64,000 nucleotides of DNA from Deferribacteres bacterium. Lineage in GTDB: Bacteria > Zhuqueibacterota > Zhuqueibacteria > Zhuqueibacterales > Geothermadaptataceae. The stretch is from the NCBI GenBank assembly GCA_020633655.1, contig JACKDF010000001.1, positions 558,001 through 622,000 of the forward strand, in the 5' to 3' direction. Of the stretch, positions 25,792 to 34,185 are shown piece by piece (position 1 is the first letter of the stretch; every line of letters starts with the position of its first letter). A model generated the notes under the pieces. That model worked only from the letters and a program-made list of their open reading frames with translations, searched no databases and was not told the origin of the DNA. The translations under genes were made by a program, and so were the position numbers.

Positions 25792-26217
25792 ATGAATAGT
25801 GGTTTAATAGTTCGCCTGGTCGACGTTGTACTCATCATCTTATTCGGTTTTATTGGAATAAGTGACATCAAAGTAAAACGCCAAATTAAAGTTCCAGGGA
25901 AAACTGTAGAGACGGAAACACCCCAAGAAAATCAGAAAAACAACGTTATGGTGGTTGTCGATTTTTATGAAGATGATCTCTACATCTTTTCCGTTGAGAA
26001 CAAGCCTATCGGCGATTGCCGGGGTTTAAGTAAAGTACGAAATCAGATGCTTGATTACAGGGATCAATATGGTAATGATTCCACAGGTGTCGTATTTATA
26101 TTGCGACCAAACGAGACCGTCTCCATGCAACAAACGATCAATGTCTTTGATATTTGTGAGAAGGAAAAATTAGCACGAAGCATCGATTTTAACTTAACGG
26201 GGACGGTGAGTAAATGA
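25792..26217 (+). CDS. ExbD/TolR-family protein 2
   Basis: A 141-residue protein 22 bases after the first ExbD-like gene and clearly its paralogue: the membrane helix LIVRLVDVVLIILFGFIGIS again has the conserved Asp. The periplasmic part differs (Lys/Gln-rich linker, then VVVDFYEDDLYIFSVENKPI), so the two probably form a heterodimer in the channel. Its stop overlaps the start of the TonB-like gene (ATGA). Confidence 0.87.
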   Translation: MNSGLIVRLVDVVLIILFGFIGISDIKVKRQIKVPGKTVETETPQENQKNNVMVVVDFYEDDLYIFSVENKPIGDCRGLSKVRNQMLDYRDQYGNDSTGVVFILRPNETVSMQQTINVFDICEKEKLARSIDFNLTGTVSK

Positions 26218-27239
26218 ATGAAAGCTATCGCCAAAAGATCGCCCCGTCAATTATAGCAATCGCCATAATATCAATCGTATTTATTGCGATGCACATACTA
26301 ACCTTGCCGAAGAAAAACATCGCGGATATTTATCGCAAATTTGACGAAAGCGTTTGGAAGCAATTTGAGCCACCTGAAATCAAAAAAGAAGAACCGAAGG
26401 AAGAAGAACCTGAAAAAGTAGAACCCGAAGAAATCGTTGAGGAGAAATTCGTCGAACAGGAAATTATACTCGACGACATAGACCAAATTTTGCAGGAGGA
26501 ACTTGCCATTCTCGATGATATTCCGCTGGATGAACCATCGGTACAAGAATTAAGCGATCTCGGTCTCAACGATCTTATGGATAACGAAATATTGCAATCC
26601 AGTGTTGATCCTTTGCCCGGCTTAGGACTTGATGAATTTGGTGATGAAGATGCGTCGCTCATCCCGATGTCCATGGGTGGTGATGGTGGTGGCGGGCTTA
26701 AAACTATCGCCAGCAAGCAAGGGGGAAGCGGGATGCGCGGTTATGCCGGTGGTACAGGACGCGGTGTCACAAAAGTGAATCGAATTAAGGATAAAGATAC
26801 AAAAATCAAGCTTACTGCCCGACGCAATCTCTCAAATCTGGATATTCAAAATGAAGTTTACCGGCAGCTGGTGCAATGGCTGAAAAAGCATCACAAAGAT
26901 TTATCGCCAGTTGTCAAAGCATTTCTCGAGTACAATCGCGGTGGTCTCACAACCAGCGAACGGTTCACCGCGGGAACACGCAGCTTCGAACTCTACATCA
27001 TGTGTATGGAAAAAGGGACCGAGGTCAGGATTGCGCTGGTGGAGGGCAATGCTGTAACGCGATTAATCGACCAGGGGTTTACAAAACGCAGCGATCAACT
27101 TCGTGTTGGCAAAGTAACAAGGGATGAAAATGGAGAAATATTCATTTTCGATACCAAATTACAACGAACGGGAAGCAAAGAAAACAATGAATTCTACAAT
27201 ATATTTCTATCCTGGTGGGATAACGTAAAAGATAAATAA
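26214..27239 (+). CDS. TonB/TolA-like energy transducer, C-domain unrecognised
   Basis: A 341-residue protein. Short N-tail, one membrane helix (about 13-32, IIAIAIISIVFIAMHIL), then a long Glu/Pro/Lys stretch (about 52-85: PPEIKKEEPKEEEPEKVEPE), an acidic segment, a Gly-rich stretch (GGDGGGGLKT, RGYAGGTGRG) and a C-terminal globular domain (about 200-341). This is the layout of TonB, TolA and the Myxococcus AgmX/GltJ-type proteins, which cross the periplasm and pass on force from an ExbB/ExbD-type channel. The C-domain (SFELYIMCMEKGTEVRIALV) was not recognised as standard TonB_C. Partner and load are unknown; the PorP/SprF protein and the TPR lipoproteins are the obvious candidates by position. 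Confidence 0.75.
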   Translation: MNESYRQKIAPSIIAIAIISIVFIAMHILTLPKKNIADIYRKFDESVWKQFEPPEIKKEEPKEEEPEKVEPEEIVEEKFVEQEIILDDIDQILQEELAILDDIPLDEPSVQELSDLGLNDLMDNEILQSSVDPLPGLGLDEFGDEDASLIPMSMGGDGGGGLKTIASKQGGSGMRGYAGGTGRGVTKVNRIKDKDTKIKLTARRNLSNLDIQNEVYRQLVQWLKKHHKDLSPVVKAFLEYNRGGLTTSERFTAGTRSFELYIMCMEKGTEVRIALVEGNAVTRLIDQGFTKRSDQLRVGKVTRDENGEIFIFDTKLQRTGSKENNEFYNIFLSWWDNVKDK

Positions 27240-27260
27240 TTATTCAGGAGAAGTTTCTTA

Positions 27261-28790
27261 ATGGAGTTTAAAGGTAGCCCAATAGTTTATGCAATAAAAT
27301 TCTACCTTTTGATTTTGTTGTTCAGCGGATGTGCAGCAAAGCAAAAAGTCACAGTCGTCTATGTTCCGGCAGGGGTAGACTCAACTATTGCCTTTGTTGC
27401 CGATTCCCTTGCAAAAGATATGTTTGTAAACTGGAAAGATGAAGAGCTCGCCCAACGCCTCACCGACTCTGCGTTGGTAACATTTAGAATTAGCGATTCT
27501 CTCCTGGAAGCATTGATGGCGGACACAGCTGCCCAGGGAAGGGTGAGTGCAGAAGATTCCATTGCATCACAACAAAACCTGCGTGCTGCTGCCCGTGACT
27601 TACAGACAATGCGGACTATCGGACAAAATGGTGATTTAACTTTAGATCAGCGAAAAGAGCAAATTGGTGCTCTGCTTGAATCAGCAAAGGACAATCTTGA
27701 ACACGCAATAACATTGAATAAATTCGACCGTCGGGCCCGAAATGCCCTGGCCAGGGTCTATGAAAATCTCGCCAAACTATACCAACAAGATCATTACTGG
27801 GGCAAATCAATTGAATCTCTATCGAAATTGATCATGATGGATCAGAGCCAGCATTCCCTTTATGCCAGACTTGCCTCATCCTATCGAAATCTCAAAGCCT
27901 GGGAACGGGCGCTGGAAAACTATCAGCTAGCCGAAGTCGCGTTGCGTGGTTCAGCGGTATACGATGTCCCGCAGGACGTCGCGATAAACGATTCCACAAC
28001 CAAAGCTGCCCTGGATTCAACACAGTTATTCAATTATGTCATGATGCAATCGATTTGTTCCATGCGGCTCTATCGAGAGCAAGAAACTTTCGCTTTGCTC
28101 GACAGTGCAGCGCATATCGCAACCACGCCCGAACATGAGGAATACGTGCAGGGTTACTATGACTGGGCGATGTGGGATGACGGTAAACTTGAGACGGCAG
28201 ATCGGCGTGATACATTACGACACCGAGTTCTAAAAGGACTTTTTGTTGAAGCTGCCGAGGGTTATGAAGTGCTGCTACCCAACTTGCGCACAACGCGTGC
28301 TGCTCAGGAAATCAAATGGCGTCTTGCGGAAATATGGTACAGCGAATTATCACGCAAAGAAGACGCGCTCAATCTCATGAGAGATATTATCGAATTTTAC
28401 CAAAATGACAGCACCGGGATGGCGCTGGCAATAAAAGACAGCATGCTAATCCGGTATCGGGATAATTATGGCGTCATGTGTTACAATACTGGAGCCATCG
28501 CCCGCGACGAGGAAAGGGATAAAGTCAAAGCACTTAAGTATTTCATGCAGTCCGCAGCAACGCCCTGGAACGGCCAGGCAAAAGCTTACCTTGCCGTAGC
28601 ACAGGTTGGCATTCACAACCCCGGTGAGGCGGAGAAAGCTGCAAAAAGTGCACTTCAACTCCAGGAGCAATTAACAGATCAGGAATATATTTCAACGATG
28701 GAAATCCTGGTAAGCGCCTTGCGCCGACAACGAAAATTCAAGGAAGCCACTGACTATTTCACAAAATGGCAGGAATTAGTGAGGAAGTAA
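27261..28790 (+). CDS. TPR-repeat lipoprotein 2
   Basis: A 509-residue protein; AGGAG lies about 11 bases before the ATG. A clear lipobox (LILLFSGCAAK) makes it a lipoprotein. Helical TPR-like repeats run from about residue 130 to the end (AITLNKFDRRARNALARVYE, LYARLASSYRNLKAWERALE, KAYLAVAQVGIHNPGEAEKA). It probably sits at the outer membrane facing the periplasm and docks the TonB-like transducer or the PorP-like barrel. TPR genes directly after exbB-exbD-tonB sets are also known in Vibrio-type TonB2 clusters. The next gene starts one base after its stop. Confidence 0.83.
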   Translation: MEFKGSPIVYAIKFYLLILLFSGCAAKQKVTVVYVPAGVDSTIAFVADSLAKDMFVNWKDEELAQRLTDSALVTFRISDSLLEALMADTAAQGRVSAEDSIASQQNLRAAARDLQTMRTIGQNGDLTLDQRKEQIGALLESAKDNLEHAITLNKFDRRARNALARVYENLAKLYQQDHYWGKSIESLSKLIMMDQSQHSLYARLASSYRNLKAWERALENYQLAEVALRGSAVYDVPQDVAINDSTTKAALDSTQLFNYVMMQSICSMRLYREQETFALLDSAAHIATTPEHEEYVQGYYDWAMWDDGKLETADRRDTLRHRVLKGLFVEAAEGYEVLLPNLRTTRAAQEIKWRLAEIWYSELSRKEDALNLMRDIIEFYQNDSTGMALAIKDSMLIRYRDNYGVMCYNTGAIARDEERDKVKALKYFMQSAATPWNGQAKAYLAVAQVGIHNPGEAEKAAKSALQLQEQLTDQEYISTMEILVSALRRQRKFKEATDYFTKWQELVRK

Positions 28791-28791
28791 A

Positions 28792-29736
28792 ATGAGGCGA
28801 ATAATACAGTCCTGCACTTTGCTTTTATTTGCTCTTTCGATCTTACCGATTTCCACTCTTTCAGCACAGGTGGTCATCACAGAATCCCGGCAAAAGCCTT
28901 ATTTTGTCGAACAAATGATGGTACTCACGGCAATAATACAGGATAACAAAATAATAGAGACCATCCTTACAGAAAACGGTCTGCCTGTTAATCCGGACTC
29001 CGTTGAGTATCTGCAAATCATTGACGTAACTGATAATGGTTTTGGGGACGAAGACGTCGTCGTTGTTTACCCCTGGAGAAAAGCATTTACCTTCATAGCA
29101 ACCGGTAACCTGAAGGAAATGATGGACCAATGGGAAATGGATACGGAAAACCGGATGGTTACAAAAAATGCTGATCCACGTCACTTTGAACAAATAGAGA
29201 CATCAGATTCCACAACGATGGCAAAAAACTGGATGCTTGCAAGTATTCTTCGAGGGGTGAACAACAATTACAGCGATGTGCCAATGAAGATATACTTTGA
29301 ACGCAAAAATGATGGGACGATTAACTTCAATACATGGGGATATAGCACAAAAAAAGATGCCATAAAGTGGAAGAAACCGGCTTATATGCCGGGTGAACCA
29401 ATAAAAAATTACGATGTCTTTCGCGTCCATCGCGTCGATTCGGTGACAAAATATATTTCGAATACCACGCTTTATGATCAGATTTATATTTACCACCAGA
29501 CAAAAGACACTGTCTTTATCGCTTCTGATTCAACAAAAAAAGGTGCCCAAAACCTGCTGGATACAAATTTTCAGCCAGGTCTGATTGCACCTTCTCCAGA
29601 TTCAGAACAAGCAAACAGTGATTCCACCTCATTTGCTATAAAAGATAAGACAGCGATCGATAAGGTTAAGATGGAATTTCTCCTGCAGGAGAAAACAAGT
29701 CAAAAGGATACGCTGACTTCGGGCAAAATTGATTAG
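28792..29736 (+). CDS. Secreted protein of unknown function, last gene of the envelope operon
   Basis: A 314-residue protein not recognised as any family. It starts one base after the previous stop. Signal peptide (TLLLFALSILPISTLSAQ). Residues about 20-270 are a mixed alpha/beta region (YLQIIDVTDNGFGDEDVVVV, FTFIATGNLKEMMDQWEMD), followed by a Ser/Asp/Gln-rich, probably disordered tail. No membrane helix, no lipobox and no sorting C-domain, so it is presumably periplasmic. Tight coupling to the TPR and ExbBD genes suggests it is part of the same machine. It ends 21 bases before a convergent gene. Confidence 0.7.
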   Translation: MRRIIQSCTLLLFALSILPISTLSAQVVITESRQKPYFVEQMMVLTAIIQDNKIIETILTENGLPVNPDSVEYLQIIDVTDNGFGDEDVVVVYPWRKAFTFIATGNLKEMMDQWEMDTENRMVTKNADPRHFEQIETSDSTTMAKNWMLASILRGVNNNYSDVPMKIYFERKNDGTINFNTWGYSTKKDAIKWKKPAYMPGEPIKNYDVFRVHRVDSVTKYISNTTLYDQIYIYHQTKDTVFIASDSTKKGAQNLLDTNFQPGLIAPSPDSEQANSDSTSFAIKDKTAIDKVKMEFLLQEKTSQKDTLTSGKID

Positions 29737-29757
29737 TATTGTCGAAATCCTATAATC

Positions 29758-31020
29758 TCACCACTTTACTGCATCATTCGATTTCACGGTATAAGCAGGC
29801 AGCGGATTTTTTTCAGAAAATACCTGCATCTGCTCACGTGGTTCAATCGTAATTCCGCTTTCATCTATGCTGTCATCCTCTTTCAGCACACGTTCAATGG
29901 AAAGGTCCAAATGCTTTGCCAGGAAATGGTAGGCAGCAATACGTTTGTTAAGACCGTAATCGTGCCTTTCATTTGCCAGATGGACATTTTCAAGCATGTC
30001 TTCCTTTCCAAACAAACGATATATATCACGAATATAAGGGAATTCAACATTCGGAGTGTTTTTTGTCCAGTCGCCACCATCAGAGACAAGAAGCATTGGA
30101 CGCGGTGCTGCTAAAGCAGCGATTTCCACATTACTGGTTTCGTGGTCCAGGCTTCGGTGAATCGGCATTCCACTTTCGCAATCACAGCCGCCAAAAAAAT
30201 GTGCAGAAACCATGACAACCGGCACCGAAACAGCAATACGAGGATCTACTGCTGTGAGAAGGAAACTCTGGGTACCCCCTCCCGATGCGCCAGTTACCGC
30301 AATACGGTTTGAATCCGCTCCAAGGGATAGCAAAAAATCAACAGCACGAATACTGTTCCATAACTGCAATTTTAGCGTTTTTTTGTGTTTATGTTGCCAT
30401 CCCACATCAGCCATCTCGCCATATCCTACCATATCATAAGCAAAAACCACTGCTCCCATTCGTGCTAATGTGGCACAACGGTTTTGTACATCCGGCCGAA
30501 AACGGCCGTAGTCACCCGGTTTGCCCCAATGGCCATGGGGTGAAAGAATAGCGGCGAATTTTTCCGGCATTTTTGCAGGACGATAAAGGCTGCCAGTGAC
30601 AAAAACACCGGGCAGACTTTCGAACGCTGCATTTTCAACAGTATAACCATCATAGGTGCGTTTTTCACGAATAATACTGTTTAAGGGATGTTTTTCCGGA
30701 AATGGTGTAAGCTCGGCACCTTCCAAAATACCACGACGAATTCGATCAGCACGTTCCTGCCATTGGTGCACATTTGAATAACTCAAACGAAAACGCTGCA
30801 ATTGCTCAACTGCCTCTTGCTCAGTCTGGTAATTCCCTTGGCAAAGAAATGATTGTGGTGATTTTGTCTCCTGCTGACTGTAAACCGGATTTAAAATAAG
30901 CAGTGAAACAACAGCAGCTTTCATGACGGACCCAATCGCAAATACGGTACAATCGTTCAGAGCAGTTGACACGCTTTTTTTCTCAGACAAAGGATATTTT
31001 TCCATCGTTCTTTCTTCCAT
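29758..31020 (-). CDS. Alpha/beta hydrolase, acetylxylan esterase/dienelactone hydrolase-like
   Basis: A 420-residue protein. The hydrolase core shows the oxyanion region LSPHGHWGK, the nucleophile elbow VTGASGGGTQ (Ser in G-x-S-x-G form), a probable acid in LVSDGGDW, and a candidate catalytic His in LANERHDYGLNK. A hydrophobic segment near residues 26-48 (VMKAAVVSLLILNPVYSQQ) suggests export, with the start uncertain (31020, 31005 or 30924). Substrate unknown; related proteins remove acetyl groups from sugars or hydrolyse aryl esters. Its first 38 bases overlap the end of the upstream PEP-synthase-like gene, so the two are probably co-transcribed. Confidence 0.78.
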   Translation of the reverse strand: MEERTMEKYPLSEKKSVSTALNDCTVFAIGSVMKAAVVSLLILNPVYSQQETKSPQSFLCQGNYQTEQEAVEQLQRFRLSYSNVHQWQERADRIRRGILEGAELTPFPEKHPLNSIIREKRTYDGYTVENAAFESLPGVFVTGSLYRPAKMPEKFAAILSPHGHWGKPGDYGRFRPDVQNRCATLARMGAVVFAYDMVGYGEMADVGWQHKHKKTLKLQLWNSIRAVDFLLSLGADSNRIAVTGASGGGTQSFLLTAVDPRIAVSVPVVMVSAHFFGGCDCESGMPIHRSLDHETSNVEIAALAAPRPMLLVSDGGDWTKNTPNVEFPYIRDIYRLFGKEDMLENVHLANERHDYGLNKRIAAYHFLAKHLDLSIERVLKEDDSIDESGITIEPREQMQVFSEKNPLPAYTVKSNDAVKW

Positions 31021-33967
31021 TTATTGAAACGTTCAGTGGCTGTTGCAGGTGAATATGGCGAACGAAATCCAATCTGGATTGATCGTCTTGCGCAGAAAGC
31101 CATTTCCAATTTAAAAAATGCTTTTTATTCAATGGATTGATTGTAAAATAGCCAATTTTAAAGGAACTCACATTCTGGAAAAAATGTGAAGCCTGGGATG
31201 GTTCGATGACCATTTCCCTTATTCCACTTTCAATAATGGCTTTTACTCCAGCGATTTCTTCCCAATGAACTGGGACCCCTAACCATGGATCGAAGCTTCC
31301 CAGGCGGCCAAGAGTGATGAGCAAATAGGGAATATTCTGTTCGGTAAGCACTTCATTATAATGTTTCACCTCCTGCGCGATTTTACGTGTTTGCGAACGA
31401 TCAAATGTATCCCTGTCAATTACAACGATATCCTGTATGTCATTTACGATACCATTTCCGAGAACCTGATCGCTGTAACATAAAGTTTCATCCTTATGTG
31501 AGGAAGAAAATTCAACATGGACATGTTCACTTCTGCGTGCGACTGGCCGCATCTGCAATAGGCAGAATTCGTCGGGTTGATCCTTTTCTTTTGAGAAGCG
31601 AACCGCAAATTCTATTTCAATATCATTTCCCATTCCACGTTTGCCAATTTTCAGTACAGTTTGCAATATTTCCGGTAACGGAAAAATCTCCTGCTTTAAA
31701 ACTGGCGCCAGGGTAATCAAGCGTTGTCCCTGGCGGGAAGTTCCATCGTAAATCGCCTGATTTTCATGAGAAAAAGTGGATGCGACATATCCCAACGATC
31801 GTTGTTTTTCCGCCTCACTTAATGGCAAGCGAACCAGATCGTCCATCGTCGACATACCATTTCGCTTCAGGTTGATAGCATAAAATTCTCTCTGGTTATT
31901 GTAGAGAGCCTGATCCACGGTATTGAGCTGGTTAACATGTTTTGGAAATGCCGGGCAGAACGTAAGACAGTTTTCTCCCTCAACAACCGTTTTTCCCATA
32001 CCAAGCGCCGCCGATACAATACCATCCTCGGGATTTTGCGGTGACACGCTGTAATAATTGAATGATTTTGCTACTCCGGAAATTTCCGGATAAAAATAAT
32101 CCCCATAGGTATTTCCCACCAGGCTTTGAATGACGATCGCCATTCGCTCCTCTTCATTGCGAAAAGAAGTATATTTGATATAATTCCGTGCCCTTTTACA
32201 ATACGTTGATGCATAAACCAGCTTAATTGCACTGACAAGATGCTCCAAACGCGTACTCAAAGATTGTTCATTATTGGCAATCATGAAGGTGTCGTAAACC
32301 CCGGCAAAAGGGAAATACTGAGAATCCTCCAGTAAACTCGAAGAGCGCACTGCCAAAGGTTGATTCACGATGTTCAGGTAGGAGCGCAGTTGATCGGTGA
32401 CATGTTCCGGAAACTTTGACTTTAAAAATATCTCATTCAGATAATGATCATTCTGGATATCCAGTGCCGTGCTTTGCAAATTATTCGTTTCCATGAACTC
32501 ATCGAAAATGTTGGTCCCCAGAATGAGAGCCGCTGGCACTCGGATATTGACATTCTCGAATTTATTATATAAATCATTGGTGTTGACAAGAAGATTCAGA
32601 AAGCTCAAACCTCGTGCCTTACCACCGATCGAGCCTGCCCCGATTCGTGCGAATCCGTAATCAGGATTGAAGTGTTTTTTGTTAAAATCGACCAGAATTC
32701 CCCGGGATTGCAAACTGATATAGAGTGTCAGTGAAGAAACCAGATCTTCGCGCAAATCTTCAACGTTTTCATAGTGTGAAATTCTGCGAGGGCGCAGTTT
32801 AAATGCCAGCCAGAATTCTCTTCGTGCTTTCAGCCAGGTGGAAAAATGATTCCGATCCGCATGGTATTTTATACTTTCGGAAGGCACGGTTTTCAAACAC
32901 CGCAATAGGCTGTTTAATCCATCCGCGCGTCCGACTTCCTCCCCTGATTCGGTGCGAAAGATGAAATCACCGAAACCAAGATTATCGAAAGCAAATTTTC
33001 TCATATCGCGTAACAAGTGTTTCGATCCCTTATTCAGAAAGGATGCTCCGATTTCATAGGCTTTGCTTCGATGTTCTGTGTTGTTCGATTGCAATAAAAT
33101 AGGAATATCACTTTTGTGCGATTTAACATAACGGGCGAAATGCAATCCGGCCTCTTCATCCCGTTGTCCATTCCGCATGTAATTGATGTCAGAAATAACA
33201 CCAAGGATGTATTCTTCGTATTTTTCAAAATAGTCGCAGGCTTCTTCATAATTTGTTGCGAGCAATATTTTGGGCCGGGCGCGCATACGTAAAAATTTGT
33301 GCTGCAAATTAATTCCCTGTTCCATCAATAATTGCGACTGCTGAAGAAGTTCGGAGTAGATCAGGGGAAGATAAGAGGAATAAAATCGAATATTATCTTC
33401 GACAAGCAAAATAACCTGCACACCGGCGCGCTGCACATCACGATCGACGTTTCGGGCATCTTCGATGGCCTTTATTATGGAAATAATCAATCGAAAATCA
33501 CCCGTCCAGGTAAAAATCCGGTCGAAAGGATTATGTTCACTGCTGACGAGACGGGGATTAAATTCACTGGTATCGAAAACGAGATGGACGATGGGTATGT
33601 CCGGTTTTATTTTTTTTGCATTCTCCGCAAAATCGGTGACTGCTATTTCGGTACTGTGAGCTGTCGTAATAATCATATCAAAACGATTTTCATCCTGAAG
33701 AAGCTCAAGTGCCCGCCGTCCACTTGACACACGAATAATTTCCGGTGTATGGGTTAAATTGAGTTGGTAGTATTCTTCCCGTAAAAATTCGTACATATGA
33801 CCATCTTCTTCCAGCAGGAACAAATTGTATTGGCTGGAAACAAGCAGAATTTCACGCATACGAAAATGCATGAGATCCTGAAAAATTTTAAAACGGTCAC
33901 CGGTAGGGAAATCGGTTTGAAAGGCATTTGTTACGCGGTCGCCGGAATTTAAGGGTTTTAATGTCAT
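30983..33967 (-). CDS. Receiver-domain protein fused to a PEP synthase/PPDK ATP-grasp domain
   Basis: About 994 residues from the ATG at 33967. The longer frame to 34117 would start inside a terminator hairpin and cross another hairpin, so it is rejected. Residues about 35-160: a degenerate receiver-like domain. About 175-330: a receiver domain (VILLVEDN, VISDINYM, LLQSNN, LNKGSK) with the usual Asp and Lys. About 440-870: PPDK_N/PEP-synthase nucleotide-binding domain (FARIGAGSIGGKARGLSFLN, PLAVRSSSLLEDSQYFPFAG, EIEFAVRF, LLQMRPVA). The swivelling phospho-His domain (TSHAA motif) and the PEP-binding barrel of true PEP synthase are missing. Such truncated proteins occur in Bacteroidota; function unknown, perhaps signalling or phosphotransfer regulation. 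Confidence 0.82.
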   Translation of the reverse strand: MTLKPLNSGDRVTNAFQTDFPTGDRFKIFQDLMHFRMREILLVSSQYNLFLLEEDGHMYEFLREEYYQLNLTHTPEIIRVSSGRRALELLQDENRFDMIITTAHSTEIAVTDFAENAKKIKPDIPIVHLVFDTSEFNPRLVSSEHNPFDRIFTWTGDFRLIISIIKAIEDARNVDRDVQRAGVQVILLVEDNIRFYSSYLPLIYSELLQQSQLLMEQGINLQHKFLRMRARPKILLATNYEEACDYFEKYEEYILGVISDINYMRNGQRDEEAGLHFARYVKSHKSDIPILLQSNNTEHRSKAYEIGASFLNKGSKHLLRDMRKFAFDNLGFGDFIFRTESGEEVGRADGLNSLLRCLKTVPSESIKYHADRNHFSTWLKARREFWLAFKLRPRRISHYENVEDLREDLVSSLTLYISLQSRGILVDFNKKHFNPDYGFARIGAGSIGGKARGLSFLNLLVNTNDLYNKFENVNIRVPAALILGTNIFDEFMETNNLQSTALDIQNDHYLNEIFLKSKFPEHVTDQLRSYLNIVNQPLAVRSSSLLEDSQYFPFAGVYDTFMIANNEQSLSTRLEHLVSAIKLVYASTYCKRARNYIKYTSFRNEEERMAIVIQSLVGNTYGDYFYPEISGVAKSFNYYSVSPQNPEDGIVSAALGMGKTVVEGENCLTFCPAFPKHVNQLNTVDQALYNNQREFYAINLKRNGMSTMDDLVRLPLSEAEKQRSLGYVASTFSHENQAIYDGTSRQGQRLITLAPVLKQEIFPLPEILQTVLKIGKRGMGNDIEIEFAVRFSKEKDQPDEFCLLQMRPVARRSEHVHVEFSSSHKDETLCYSDQVLGNGIVNDIQDIVVIDRDTFDRSQTRKIAQEVKHYNEVLTEQNIPYLLITLGRLGSFDPWLGVPVHWEEIAGVKAIIESGIREMVIEPSQASHFFQNVSSFKIGYFTINPLNKKHFLNWKWLSAQDDQSRLDFVRHIHLQQPLNVSINGRKNDGKISFV

Positions 33968-33994
33968 TGAACATCCCATGTCGTTTTGGCGTAA

Positions 33995-34035
33995 TGTCAA
34001 CTCTGACACGGTTTCGAATCCTGCCAGAGTTGACA
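33995..34035. promoter_or_regulatory. Inverted repeat before the PEP-synthase-like gene
   Basis: TGTCAACTCTG (33995-34005) is the perfect reverse complement of CAGAGTTGACA (34025-34035), with a 19-base loop. It lies 28 bases upstream of the chosen ATG, in the leader or promoter; it could be a dyad operator or an mRNA hairpin. Confidence 0.45.
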
Positions 34036-34096
34036 CTACCCGTTGTGGTGATTTCATCGCCAGAAGAAATGTAAATACCCCTTCTTTAAAACACAA

Positions 34097-34126
34097 AGAA
34101 TCCCCTTGAGATTTCAAGGGGATTCT
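34097..34126 (-). terminator. Terminator hairpin after gdhA
   Basis: AGAATCCCCTTGA (34097-34109) pairs perfectly over 13 bp with TCAAGGGGATTCT (34114-34126), loop of four bases, followed on the minus strand by TTGTGTTTT. It lies 60 bases after the glutamate dehydrogenase stop. Confidence 0.8.
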
Positions 34127-34185
34127 TCTTTTATCAGAAAATACCTATATGCTGTGCATATTCAGCAGGGATAATGGAATATTTA

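Noticed and set aside
34006..34035. T-loop-like GGTTTCGAATCC, possible tRNA fragment
   Set aside because: No matching five-bp T-stem, anticodon arm or acceptor stem could be formed around it.
33968..34117. N-terminal extension of the receiver/PEP-synthase-like gene to 34117
   Set aside because: The extension would start within a perfect terminator hairpin and cross another dyad; the extra residues look non-coding.
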